A stretch of 57,763 nucleotides of DNA, taken from positions 1 to 57,763 of the forward strand of contig JAKFXR010000049.1 in assembly GCA_021731285.1 (NCBI GenBank), in the 5' to 3' direction. The translations under genes were made by a program, and so were the position numbers. Under the pieces are notes generated by a model. The model did no database searches. It had not been told where the DNA came from and saw only the letters and a program-made list of their open reading frames with translations. Source of the stretch: Polaromonas sp. (GTDB lineage Bacteria > Pseudomonadota > Gammaproteobacteria > Burkholderiales > Burkholderiaceae_C). Shown in pieces: positions 42,177 through 49,884 of the stretch. How positions within the stretch are numbered: position 1 is the stretch's first letter; each line of letters begins with the position of its first letter.

Positions 42177-43277
42177 TCAGGCCGCTGGCAGTGTGGCCTG
42201 TAGCACGCGGAAGAAATTCGCCGAGGCCACCTTCTCAATATCAGCAGCGCTGAGTTTTTCCGCTTCCAGCTTCTGGATCACCTCGCGCACCTGGCCATAG
42301 CTGTTGACCGACCAGTTGTCGCCAACACCTGCCAGATCGGTGCCCAGGCCCACATGGTCGGCTCCCAGGAGCCGCACGAGTTTGGCGATCTCGCGGGCAT
42401 ACCCGGCAACGTCGTTTTTCTCGGCGCTCCAGAGCGCGTCGCCCCGGCTCAGACCAAAACCCCACAAGCCCACCACTCCGCCTTTGGCTGCGAGCTTGCG
42501 CCCCTGCGCGAGGCTCAGACGCCGCTTGAGGTAGCCATACACATCGCGGTGGCCACCCCCATCGCCCTGCACCCAGCCATGCGACCAGATCATGGGCTTG
42601 CGCGCCACATCGAGGGCCTGGTCCAGGGACTGCGCACTGCTGTGTGCCAGATCCACCAGCACGCCCTGTTGCTCGCAGGCAGTGATGAGCGATTTGCCAA
42701 ACGCCGTCAACCCACCCAGATCGGGTGATTCGGTCTGAAAATCCCCCACAGGATTGCGGATGTAGTGAACCAGCTGCAGATGGCGCAAGCCCCTTTGGCT
42801 TGCGCTGGCCAGGTCGTCCAGCTTGCCTTCCAGAAAATCTGCGCCTTCACTTGCGAACAGCAGACCGGGCTCGGCGGCGCTGGTCTTGTTGAGGTCGGCC
42901 ACCGTGCGAACCACGGGCAGGCGGGTCTGCGCAGCGTAGGCCTGCATGTCACCCAGCATCTTGTCGAAATAGGCCTTGAGTTCACCGGCTTTGGGCGTGG
43001 AGCGCTGGTAAATGCCATTGTTGTTGGAGCCAAGCCACAGCGCGTCAGCCACCAGCTTCCAGGCGACGAGTCTGGTGCCGCTGGCGCGCATATCGGTGGA
43101 TAAATCGGAGGGCGTGCGTTGACGTCCGTACAAGCCGAGGTGGGAATGCATGTCGGCGATGGGTGGCGTCTGCTGCGCCCAGGCTGCGGGGCTCAGGCCC
43201 ATCAGCGCGCCGGCAGAACCCGCAGCACATTGCAGCCAGCGCCGGCGCTGAAGAAGAAATCCACCTGAACCAGACAT
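42177..43277 (-). CDS. Membrane dipeptidase, peptidase M19, Tat-exported
   Basis: 366-aa zinc dipeptidase. The start at 43277 has AAGGAGG upstream and gives a Tat-like leader (RRRWLQCAAGSAGALMGLSPAAWA). The enzyme is therefore likely periplasmic. M19 features include DMHSHLG with the metal-binding HxH, ASEGADFLEG with the bridging Glu, LQLVHYIRNP, VDLAHSS, KPMIWSHG and LGTDLAG. Renal-dipeptidase relatives cleave dipeptides, often containing D-residues. It is convergent with lrp and follows glmU on the same strand, with a 31-base gap. Confidence 0.92.
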   Translation of the reverse strand: MSGSGGFLLQRRRWLQCAAGSAGALMGLSPAAWAQQTPPIADMHSHLGLYGRQRTPSDLSTDMRASGTRLVAWKLVADALWLGSNNNGIYQRSTPKAGELKAYFDKMLGDMQAYAAQTRLPVVRTVADLNKTSAAEPGLLFASEGADFLEGKLDDLASASQRGLRHLQLVHYIRNPVGDFQTESPDLGGLTAFGKSLITACEQQGVLVDLAHSSAQSLDQALDVARKPMIWSHGWVQGDGGGHRDVYGYLKRRLSLAQGRKLAAKGGVVGLWGFGLSRGDALWSAEKNDVAGYAREIAKLVRLLGADHVGLGTDLAGVGDNWSVNSYGQVREVIQKLEAEKLSAADIEKVASANFFRVLQATLPAA

Positions 43278-43308
43278 GCATGCCTCCTTGTGTGTTTTGA
43301 ATGTTGGG

Positions 43309-44715
43309 CTACTTATTCTTGACCGGCCGGGACCAACCGGCAAGACTGACCTGTTTGCCGCGCGCCACAGACAGCGTCCCCGGTGCCGTGCTTTTGGTGA
43401 TGGTGGAGCCCCCGCCCACCGTGCCGCCCGCACCTATGGTGACGGGAGCGACCAGCACGCAGTTGCTGCCGATGTGGACGTCTGCCTCGATCACGGTGCG
43501 GTGCTTGTTGGCGCCATCGTAGTTGGCGGTGATGCTGCCGGCACCATAGTTGACACGCTCGCCCACCACAGCATCGCCAAGGTAGGCCAGGTGGTTGGCC
43601 TTGGCGCCTCGGGCCAGGGTCGAATTTTTAACTTCGACAAAATTGCCGATATGCACTTCCGGGCCCAGTTGCGCGCCGGGGCGCAGTCTGGCAAACGGAC
43701 CGACCAGTGCACCCTCGCCCACCTGCACACCCAGCTTTTCGCCATCAATATGGGTGAAGGGATGAATCACCGCGCCGGCCGCGATGCTGGCATTGGCAAT
43801 CATGCAGTTGGCGCCTATGCGCACCTCATCGCCCAGCGTGACCGATCCCTCAAAAACACAGTTGACATCGATCTCCACGTCCTGGCCGCAGACCAGGGTG
43901 CCACGCACATCAAAGCGCGCAGGGTCGCTGATGCGCACGCCCTGCTCCATCAGCCCCGCAGCCAGACGCAACTGGTAGGCGCGCTCGAGTTCCGCCAGTT
44001 GCACCGGGCTGTTGACGCCATCGACCTGAACCTTGTCCATGATGCGCGTCGCCACGACTTCTGCCCCATCCAGCACGGCCAGCTTGACGATGTCGGTCAG
44101 GTAGTACTCGCCCTGGCTGTTGTCGTTGGACAAGCGAGACAGCCAGTTTTTCAGACGTGCATTGGGGACAGCCATCACCCCGGTATAGATCTCGCGAATC
44201 TCGCGTTGCTGCTCTGTCGCATCCTTGTGCTCCACAATGCTGTGCACCGCGCCCCCCTGCCGCACGATGCGTCCATAACCTGTCGGGTCAGGCATGTCGA
44301 CGGTCAGCAGCGCCAGCCGCTTGCCATCGCAGTCGGCCAGCAAACCGCGCAGGGTGGCAGCCTCGATCAGGGGGACGTCGCCATTGAGCACCAGCGTGAC
44401 ACCCTCCTCAGGAAGGCAGGGCACAGCCTGCTGCACCGCATGGCCGGTGCCAAGCTGCGGCTCCTGGCGCACAAAGTTCAGCGGCAGCAGTGCCGTGGCG
44501 CCGGGCGTGGCACGCGGCATCACGGATGCCTCCACCTGATCGGCCCCGTGGCCGGTGACCACCACCGCCTGGCGCGGCGACAACTGCACGACGCAGTCAA
44601 CTACATGCTGCAGCAAAGCACGACCGCCCAATCGGTGTAACACTTTGGGCAGCCTGCTTTTCATGCGGGTGCCTTTCCCCGCTGCCATGATGACCACATC
44701 AACCGGAGTTGCCAT
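43309..44715 (-). CDS. glmU: Bifunctional GlcNAc-1-P uridyltransferase/GlcN-1-P acetyltransferase (GlmU)
   Basis: 468-aa cytosolic enzyme making UDP-GlcNAc in two steps. The N-terminal pyrophosphorylase has MAAGKGTRMKSRLPKVLH, GTGHAVQQA and LNGDVPL. The C-terminal part is a left-handed beta-helix of hexapeptide repeats (GVRISDPARFDVRG..., IGANCMIANASI) with HLAYLGDAVVG and ANYDGANKHRT for acetyl transfer. AGGAAA lies six bases before the ATG. That ATG overlaps the ATG of the DUF6279 gene on the other strand. The ends of the two upstream regions therefore lie inside each other's coding sequence. Confidence 0.96.
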   Translation of the reverse strand: MATPVDVVIMAAGKGTRMKSRLPKVLHRLGGRALLQHVVDCVVQLSPRQAVVVTGHGADQVEASVMPRATPGATALLPLNFVRQEPQLGTGHAVQQAVPCLPEEGVTLVLNGDVPLIEAATLRGLLADCDGKRLALLTVDMPDPTGYGRIVRQGGAVHSIVEHKDATEQQREIREIYTGVMAVPNARLKNWLSRLSNDNSQGEYYLTDIVKLAVLDGAEVVATRIMDKVQVDGVNSPVQLAELERAYQLRLAAGLMEQGVRISDPARFDVRGTLVCGQDVEIDVNCVFEGSVTLGDEVRIGANCMIANASIAAGAVIHPFTHIDGEKLGVQVGEGALVGPFARLRPGAQLGPEVHIGNFVEVKNSTLARGAKANHLAYLGDAVVGERVNYGAGSITANYDGANKHRTVIEADVHIGSNCVLVAPVTIGAGGTVGGGSTITKSTAPGTLSVARGKQVSLAGWSRPVKNK

Positions 44716-45610
44716 GAGATTTCCTGTTGTATTTAAAGTGAGAGTCGAACAGCTCAGCCGGATTATCAGCCTGCTGGCGGTGGCCTGCCTGCTTGCCGCC
44801 TGCAGCGTGATGAAATTGGCCTATAACCAGGTGGACGAGCTGGCTTATTGGCAGCTTGACAGCTACTTTGATTTTTCGGAGGTTCAGGCGCCACGTGTGC
44901 GCGAAGAACTGACCCGTGTGCACCAGTGGCACCGCCGCACTCAACTCCCCATTTACCAGGAGATGCTTCAGAAATGGCAGGCAACACTGACCGGCGATAT
45001 GGACGAATCCCAGGCCTGCCGCATGTACGAAGAAGCACGTGCTCATCTGCTGACCATTTCGGCCCGCAGCGAAGCCGCAGGGGTCAGCCTGGTCGGCACG
45101 CTCGCCACCGAGCAACTTGACCACCTCAAAAGAAAATTTTCCAGGCTCAATCGTGAGTACCGCAATGATTTTCTGGAAGGAAGCCCACAAGACCTGCTGG
45201 ACAAACGTGTGAAGAAAGCGGCCAGCCGGGCCGAAATGCTCTACGGGACTCTGGAAGAAAAGCAGCAGACTATTCTGCGCAGCCGCCTCGGACAGTCTGT
45301 ATTCAACCCCGCCATTTCATTGGCAGAGTATCAACGCCGGCAGCAGGACGCCCTGGTGACGCTTGTTCCGCTCGTCAACAACCAGGCCAGCCCTGAGCAG
45401 GCCCGCCAATCGATTCGGGGCTATTTTGAAAGGTCCATCAACTCTCCTGATCCTGCCTATAGAAGCTACCAGCTAAAACTGATACGCGACAACTGCAGGA
45501 CCTTCGCCGAGCTTCACAACAGCACCACCGCGACGCAGCGCGTAAAAGCAGTTCAAACTCTGGCGACCTATCAACAGGATTTTCGTTTGCTCGTAGCGCA
45601 ACGCCCCTGA
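44714..45610 (+). CDS. DUF6279 family lipoprotein
   Basis: 298-aa protein with a lipoprotein signal ending in the lipobox LLAAC (about residues 26-31), followed by SVMKLAYNQVDELAYWQLDSYFDF, the hallmark of the DUF6279 family. The remainder is mostly helical and charged. It is presumed anchored in a membrane facing the periplasm. Function unknown. The ATG at 44714 has CGGAG upstream and overlaps the glmU ATG on the other strand by two bases (CATG). Longer upstream frames lie inside glmU and are rejected. Confidence 0.87.
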   Translation: MRFPVVFKVRVEQLSRIISLLAVACLLAACSVMKLAYNQVDELAYWQLDSYFDFSEVQAPRVREELTRVHQWHRRTQLPIYQEMLQKWQATLTGDMDESQACRMYEEARAHLLTISARSEAAGVSLVGTLATEQLDHLKRKFSRLNREYRNDFLEGSPQDLLDKRVKKAASRAEMLYGTLEEKQQTILRSRLGQSVFNPAISLAEYQRRQQDALVTLVPLVNNQASPEQARQSIRGYFERSINSPDPAYRSYQLKLIRDNCRTFAELHNSTTATQRVKAVQTLATYQQDFRLLVAQRP

Positions 45611-45655
45611 TAAAGGGCCGGCCAATGACCAGCGGGACAGGCGCGCCTCCTGTTG

Positions 45656-45901
45656 CTACTCGCCCCTGGCTTTCGAACGGGACAGACCTTCTTTCTCCGC
45701 GCGCTTGAGTTCTTCGGCTTCCTCCTTGCTCGCCGGACGGGCAGCCCGGGCATCAGCGGCAACATCGGCGTCTTCAAGGTAGGACGCTATATTTTTCTGG
45801 TAGTCGCGGGTGCCCTCATAGCTGCCCTCGCCCATGGTCTGGTTCGACTTTCCGGCAGAGTTCGCCTGAGCTGCGGGCTGACTTGATTTTTTCTCATTCA
45901 T
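45656..45901 (-). CDS. Small hydrophilic protein of unknown function
   Basis: 81-aa highly charged, probably disordered or helical protein. The ATG at 45901 has AAGGAAA seven bases upstream. Its features are Gln/Ala/Ser-rich beginnings, the block MGEGSYEGTRDYQKNIASYLEDADVAADARAARP and a Lys/Glu-rich end. Similar GEGSYEGTRDY-type proteins are, to my knowledge, common in Burkholderiales, without known function. The open frame extends upstream to 46135 but that part overlaps a better small frame. Possible stress-related role, unproven. Confidence 0.75.
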   Translation of the reverse strand: MNEKKSSQPAAQANSAGKSNQTMGEGSYEGTRDYQKNIASYLEDADVAADARAARPASKEEAEELKRAEKEGLSRSKARGE

Positions 45902-45950
45902 GTTCGTTTCCTTCAAAGTTGGGAGAGCTTTGGTGGGCCAGGGCGACGGC

Positions 45951-46112
45951 TCAGGCGGGTCTGGCGTAGGCATGCTCACTTCCCGGACGCGGCGTTTTGC
46001 GGGGCTGGAACTCGCTCCATCCGCTGCTTTGCTGTTGTTGCCGATTGGCAGGCCGCAGGGGTTGCTGTTGCAGGCGGCCAGGCTGAAAGGGGGTTTTGCT
46101 GTTGCTGTCCAT
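45951..46112 (-). CDS. Possible 53-aa Gln/Pro/Arg-rich small protein
   Basis: ATG at 46112 with AGGA seven bases upstream and no internal stop until TGA at 45951. The translation is rich in Gln, Pro and Arg (for example LQQQPLRPANRQQQQSSGW) with no hydrophobic segment. It would be the first gene before the 81-aa protein, with a 49-base gap. The ribosome-binding site is good but the composition is low-complexity, so it could also be a spurious frame. The surrounding 336-base gap shows nothing else. Confidence 0.4.
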   Translation of the reverse strand: MDSNSKTPFQPGRLQQQPLRPANRQQQQSSGWSEFQPRKTPRPGSEHAYARPA

Positions 46113-46237
46113 GTGAATTCCTGTGGTTCAAGCACGTCAATGACGCGATGAATCCAGAATAAGAACCCTCATCGGCCCCCCGGGTCAGAGAGCGCAACGC
46201 CACCGTGTCAGCCAGGACCTACACGCGGTCCCGGCTC

Positions 46238-47068
46238 CTAGAGCAAGGGCACCTTGCGCATCGGAATCTCGTGGTAATCCGCGATACGGTGCAAGGCCTT
46301 GGGATTGAGCAAGCAAAGTCTGCCCTCCCTGAACTGATGCAGACCCAGTTGCTGCAAGCGTTTCATGGTTTTGTTGGTATGCACCAGTGACAGCCCCAGC
46401 GCATCTGCAATGTGCTGCTGGGTGACCGGAAACTCCATGGCGCCGCCCTGCGTCAGGCCCAGCCGCTCGGCGCGGCGGTACAGGTGAATCAGCAACATGG
46501 CCACCCGCTCAGTGGCATTGCGGCGCCCGTTGGTCAACAGGTTCTCGTCCACCATGCCTTCCTCACGCGCGGCCAGCCAGGTCACGTCATAACCCAGGCT
46601 GGGAAACTGGCGAAACAAATTCCACAGGCCGTCACGCGGAAACACGCACAGTGAAACATCGGTGAGGGCTTCCACGCCGTGTGTGGCGCCGTCGGCAAAC
46701 TCCTGCTGCAAGCCGATGAGATCGCCCGGCATGAGGAAATTGAGAATCTGGCGCCGTCCGTCACGCAGCGTCTTGTAGCGAAAAGCCCATCCCGCATACA
46801 GCGTAAACAGCTTGCCGTTCGCGTTTTGCTCCGAAATGATGGATCCCCCGGCGGGGATCCAGGTCGTAGCACTTCGGAAGTCCTGGATGAAAGCCAGCGC
46901 TTCAGCGGTGATCGGCTGGAACGCCTCCAGATTGCGCAAACGGCAGTCTGCGCACTGCCGGGGGCACAGGGCTGAGCTGTTGTAGGTGGTCGTGGGCACG
47001 CCAGATTTTGTCACGGGAAAGCTATGTCTTTTGACATTGTGAGGCCGCTGCATGCTGGCTACATTCAT
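46238..47068 (-). CDS. Crp/Fnr family transcriptional regulator with N-terminal cysteine cluster
   Basis: About 276 aa from the ATG at 47068 (GGGGG upstream). A cNMP-type beta-roll (residues about 50-160, LPGD-like FLMPGDLIGLQQEF) is followed by a Crp-type HTH with MEFPVTQQHIADALGLSLVHTNKTMKRLQQLGL. Before the beta-roll sit CPRQCADC (Cys 35, 39, 42) and later VSLCVFPRD. This set could bind an Fe-S cluster as in Fnr, though the spacing differs from E. coli Fnr. It is divergent from a BLUF photoreceptor gene with only 24 bases between the starts. Confidence 0.88.
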   Translation of the reverse strand: MNVASMQRPHNVKRHSFPVTKSGVPTTTYNSSALCPRQCADCRLRNLEAFQPITAEALAFIQDFRSATTWIPAGGSIISEQNANGKLFTLYAGWAFRYKTLRDGRRQILNFLMPGDLIGLQQEFADGATHGVEALTDVSLCVFPRDGLWNLFRQFPSLGYDVTWLAAREEGMVDENLLTNGRRNATERVAMLLIHLYRRAERLGLTQGGAMEFPVTQQHIADALGLSLVHTNKTMKRLQQLGLHQFREGRLCLLNPKALHRIADYHEIPMRKVPLL

Positions 47069-47092
47069 TGCCACACCCCCCAGGAGAAAAAT

Positions 47093-47485
47093 TTGCAGTT
47101 GCACGAAGTGCTATACGTGAGTACGCTCGCGCCCGAATCGCCGCTCAGCACTGTTTCCAGAATCGCAGCGCGCGCCCGCATAGCCAACCCGGTGGCCGGT
47201 ATCACCGGCCTTCTGGTGTTTGACGGGCGGCGTTTTTGCCAGCTCATTGAAGGGCCACGCGACGCGGTATTGGCACTGACCCAGAAAATCCGGCACGACA
47301 GTCGCCATACCCGGATGGCCATCCTGTACCAGGGGCCAGTGGCGGAGCGGCGTTTCCACAGCTTCAGGCTGGGCTACGCGGCCGTAGATGACGAAGAAGT
47401 ACTGGCCCGCCTTGAGAGCCTCCCGGAGCAAAAGGTGATGGACCAGTTCCTGGCCCTGGTGCCCTCGCTGGACCTTCAACTCTGA
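47093..47485 (+). CDS. BLUF-domain blue-light sensor (FAD-binding)
   Basis: 130-aa stand-alone BLUF protein, cytosolic. The flavin-site residues Tyr8, Asn32 and Gln50 have exactly the spacing of AppA Tyr21-Asn45-Gln63. Motifs are LYVSTLAP, ARIANPVAGITGLLVFDGRRFCQLIEGP and IRHDSRHTRM. At the usual Trp/Met positions of the last strand it has FRL, so the semi-conserved Met is replaced. I choose the TTG at 47093 because AGGAG lies six bases before it and BLUF domains begin here. The open frame extends 23 residues further but has no site. Divergent from the Crp/Fnr gene. Confidence 0.9.
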   Translation: MQLHEVLYVSTLAPESPLSTVSRIAARARIANPVAGITGLLVFDGRRFCQLIEGPRDAVLALTQKIRHDSRHTRMAILYQGPVAERRFHSFRLGYAAVDDEEVLARLESLPEQKVMDQFLALVPSLDLQL

Positions 47486-47493
47486 AGTTTCAC

Positions 47494-47593
47494 CGAAAAA
47501 TGGTGAGGTGAAGTCCGCGCTGCCCGCGGCCAGGTGTCAGGCTTGCAGTGCGGCCCACATTTCCTTGTCGCGCTCGGCTGTCCAGATACGCGG
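47494..47593. repeat. 100-bp direct repeat copy 1: duplicated 3' end of the MBL gene
   Basis: It matches 47642-47741 at 96 of 100 positions. Read on the minus strand it contains PRIWTAERDKEMWAALQA and a stop at 47537, the exact C-terminus of the MBL protein. The three differences in the coding part are all synonymous. Confidence 0.9.
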
Positions 47594-47641
47594 CGAGCCA
47601 TTTTTTCGACCTGCGAGGGGCCCCGCTTGCGGGGATCGAAG

Positions 47642-47741
47642 CGAAAAATGGTGAGGTGAAATCCGCGCTGCCCGCGGCCAGGTGTCAGGCTTGCAGCGCG
47701 GCCCACATTTCCTTGTCACGCTCGGCCGTCCAGATACGCGG
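47642..47741. repeat. 100-bp direct repeat copy 2: genuine 3' end of the MBL gene plus trailer
   Basis: Comprises the last 19 codons of the MBL gene and 43 bases beyond its stop. The second copy starts 148 bases away at 47494. The 48 bases between copies include an inverted CGAAAAAATGG-like segment and a GGGGCCCC-centred palindrome. Confidence 0.88.
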
Positions 47742-48674
47742 ATTCTTGATGCCACTGGCCTCGTCGTATGCACGGCTCACGTCAAACGGCAGGCAGTGCT
47801 CGTAAATAAACACCTGACCAAAAATCGGGTCCATGCTTTTGCGGGTATGCAGCATGGCGCTTTTGAGGTCCATCTTCGCGGCGGCGGCTTCCTTGCCGCA
47901 ACGGTAGAGGGTTTCAACCCAGCGCTTGGTGTAGTCGATGGCCTTGTTCACCTCGGCCGCGCCTTTCATCGCCTCACCACGCCCGGGGACGATGGCTTCA
48001 GCCTTCAACGCGCGCAGGGCTTCCAGCGTCGCAGGCCACTCCTCAAGCTGGGCATCACCGGTGTAGACACCGGCCTGGTACTCCACCAGGTCGCCCGAGA
48101 ACAGCACTTTTTCTTCTTCCACCCAGGCAATGGTGTCGCCCCGGGTGTGGCCCGGACCCGGGTGCCAGACCTGCACCTGAACACCACCGAGGTCGAGAAC
48201 CAGCTTGCCGGGCACCTCGCCCCGGGCCGGATCGCCGCCCGCAATCACCAGTGTCGGCCAGGTCAGCCCCGGAACGCTTTCAGCGTTGCGGAACAGGCGG
48301 GGGAAACGCTCCATCTCGCTTTGCATGTCCTGCGCGCCACGTTCGACGATCAGCTCATACGTGCCCTGACTGGCAATCACTTCTGTCGCGCCCTCGGCCA
48401 GGTAGGCGCTGGCGCCCAGCACGCGCACCGCGTGGTAATGGGTCAGCAGCACGTACTTGATGGGTTTGTCGCTGACGCTGCGAATGCGGGTGATCAGGTC
48501 CCGGGCCATGGCCGGCGTGGCAGTGGCGTCACTGACCATGATGAATTTGTCGCCAATGATGACGCCGGAGTTGGGGTCGCCTTCAGCGGTGTAAGCCCAG
48601 CAATGCGCACTGAGCTGCTCAAAGGTAATCTTCTTGTCGGTCAGGTCAGACTGGGAGGCGAAAGCTTTGGACAT
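47685..48674 (-). CDS. MBL-fold hydrolase with degenerate metal motif (HYHAVR)
   Basis: 329-aa metallo-beta-lactamase-fold protein. The first motif is THYHAVR instead of HxHxDH, keeping two His but losing the Asp and third His that bind the second metal. Later ligands are present (WHPGPGHTRGDT, LFSGDLVEYQ). A long C-terminal helical region ends with NPRIWTAERDKEMWAALQA. The ATG at 48674 follows a 34-bp palindrome. The 33 residues upstream in the longer frame cross it. It is downstream of and probably regulated by the TetR gene. A hydrolase for a xenobiotic or acyl/lactone substrate is possible but unproven. Confidence 0.87.
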   Translation of the reverse strand: MSKAFASQSDLTDKKITFEQLSAHCWAYTAEGDPNSGVIIGDKFIMVSDATATPAMARDLITRIRSVSDKPIKYVLLTHYHAVRVLGASAYLAEGATEVIASQGTYELIVERGAQDMQSEMERFPRLFRNAESVPGLTWPTLVIAGGDPARGEVPGKLVLDLGGVQVQVWHPGPGHTRGDTIAWVEEEKVLFSGDLVEYQAGVYTGDAQLEEWPATLEALRALKAEAIVPGRGEAMKGAAEVNKAIDYTKRWVETLYRCGKEAAAAKMDLKSAMLHTRKSMDPIFGQVFIYEHCLPFDVSRAYDEASGIKNPRIWTAERDKEMWAALQA

Positions 48675-48698
48675 GGTGTCTCCGTTGGATGGGCCTGA

Positions 48699-48732
48699 TT
48701 TTACTATGCGTAATTTATTACGAATAGTAAAA
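48699..48732. promoter_or_regulatory. 34-bp near-perfect palindrome, TetR operator candidate
   Basis: TTTTACTATGCGTAAT (48699-48714) and ATTACGAATAGTAAAA (48717-48732) are inverted 16-bp arms with one mismatch and a 2-bp centre. It lies between the TetR gene end (48745) and the MBL gene start (48674). Its position suggests that the TetR protein represses MBL transcription from here. Confidence 0.8.
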
Positions 48733-48744
48733 CCGCCCCCGGCA

Positions 48745-49341
48745 TCAGGCCAGTCCGCCTTCCAGCATCGCAATCACCTCCTCGGCAAACGCGCGGTAGC
48801 TCATGCGGCCGTCCGGCCGCATCCAGGTGAAGGTCCAGTTGATCATGCCAAACAGCATCATGGTCACAGCGGTCTGGTTGGTCGCCGTGATGCGCTGCGG
48901 ATAGGCGCGCCTGAGAAAGCGCGTCATGGCCGACACCACGTCGCGCTGGCGGTCCAGGATCAGCTCGCGCTGAGCGTCACCCAGAAACTTGGTGTCACCC
49001 AGCAGCGCACTGTGGCGTGTGGCCGAGCTTTCGTACTCTTCCAGAAAGTTGCGGATCAACTCGTGCAGTGCGCCGCGGTCATCCAGATTTTTCCGCTGGG
49101 CGCTGGCTTCGGTCTGGCCGATGGTGGCCAGCAGGCGCTGGGTATAGCGGTCCAGCAGGTCAAACAGGATGGCTTCCTTGCTGCTGTAGTAGTGGTAGAG
49201 CCTGGCCTTGGATGTGCCACAGGCGGTCGCAATGTCATTCATGCTGGCCGCCACATAGCTGCGCTGCGCAAAACACTGGGCAGCAACATCGAGAATGGCT
49301 TCGCGCTGAAGCTCATGGGTCGCGGACTTGGGACGGGCCAT
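48745..49341 (-). CDS. TetR/AcrR family transcriptional regulator
   Basis: 198-aa regulator. The N-terminal HTH reads REAILDVAAQCFAQRSYVAASMNDIATACGTSKARLYHYYSSKEAILFDLL, the standard TetR pattern. The C-terminal ligand domain (LIRNFLEEYESSATRHSALLGDTKFLG..., TAVTMMLFGMINWTFTWMRPDGRMS) resembles regulators of fatty-acid or aromatic degradation. It lies upstream of the MBL gene on the same strand, with a 34-bp palindrome between. Its own upstream region is short (43 bases to the divergent TfoX-like gene). Confidence 0.92.
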   Translation of the reverse strand: MARPKSATHELQREAILDVAAQCFAQRSYVAASMNDIATACGTSKARLYHYYSSKEAILFDLLDRYTQRLLATIGQTEASAQRKNLDDRGALHELIRNFLEEYESSATRHSALLGDTKFLGDAQRELILDRQRDVVSAMTRFLRRAYPQRITATNQTAVTMMLFGMINWTFTWMRPDGRMSYRAFAEEVIAMLEGGLA

Positions 49342-49383
49342 GCGCTATTGTGCGGTACCACCGGGCACAGCTAAAGTCAGGGC

Positions 49384-49884
49384 ATGGCCGCTGACCCCTC
49401 CTTCACCAACTATTGCTGCGAGCTGTTGGGCAGCGTCGGGCCGTGTACCGCCCGGCGCATGTTTGGCGGCGCCGGCATCAGCACCGGAGGCCTGACCATC
49501 GCATTGCTGGCCGACCTGGGCCAGGGAGAAAAACTCTGGCTCAAGGCCAGCGAAGCAACCCGCCACCTCTTTGAGGCGGCAGGTTGCGAGCCTTTCGTTT
49601 ATGAAGCCAGAGGCAAGCCGGTCAGAATGAACTACTACAGCGCGCCCGAAAACGCGATGGAGTCACCTCAACTGATGGCGCACTGGGCCCGGCTGTCGCT
49701 GGACTGCGCGCTGAAGGCACGCGCCGCCAGGCCGGTGCGCGCCCGGCCAGCGATCAAACCAGCCAGGGGTCGCGGCAAAATCGCCAACCCCGCTTCAAGC
49801 GCAGCGCCAGCCAGGCCCAGCACCAGCCGGCCTGACGCACCGGCAGCCATGCCAAAAGCCAGCCGCAAATCGCGCAGCGGCTGA
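49384..49884 (+). CDS. TfoX/Sxy N-terminal domain protein
   Basis: 166-aa protein. The first 105 residues form a TfoX_N domain: FTNYCCELLGSVGPCTARRMFGGAGISTGGLTIALLADLG, LWLKASEATRHLFEAAGCEPFVYEARGKPVRMNYYSAPE. It lacks the TfoX C-terminal domain and has instead an Ala/Arg/Lys/Pro-rich tail (about 110-166). TfoX_N-only proteins occur widely and are not proven competence regulators. The tail overlaps 217 bases of the DUF2917 gene on the other strand. The tail composition may simply reflect this antisense coding. Confidence 0.87.
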   Translation: MAADPSFTNYCCELLGSVGPCTARRMFGGAGISTGGLTIALLADLGQGEKLWLKASEATRHLFEAAGCEPFVYEARGKPVRMNYYSAPENAMESPQLMAHWARLSLDCALKARAARPVRARPAIKPARGRGKIANPASSAAPARPSTSRPDAPAAMPKASRKSRSG

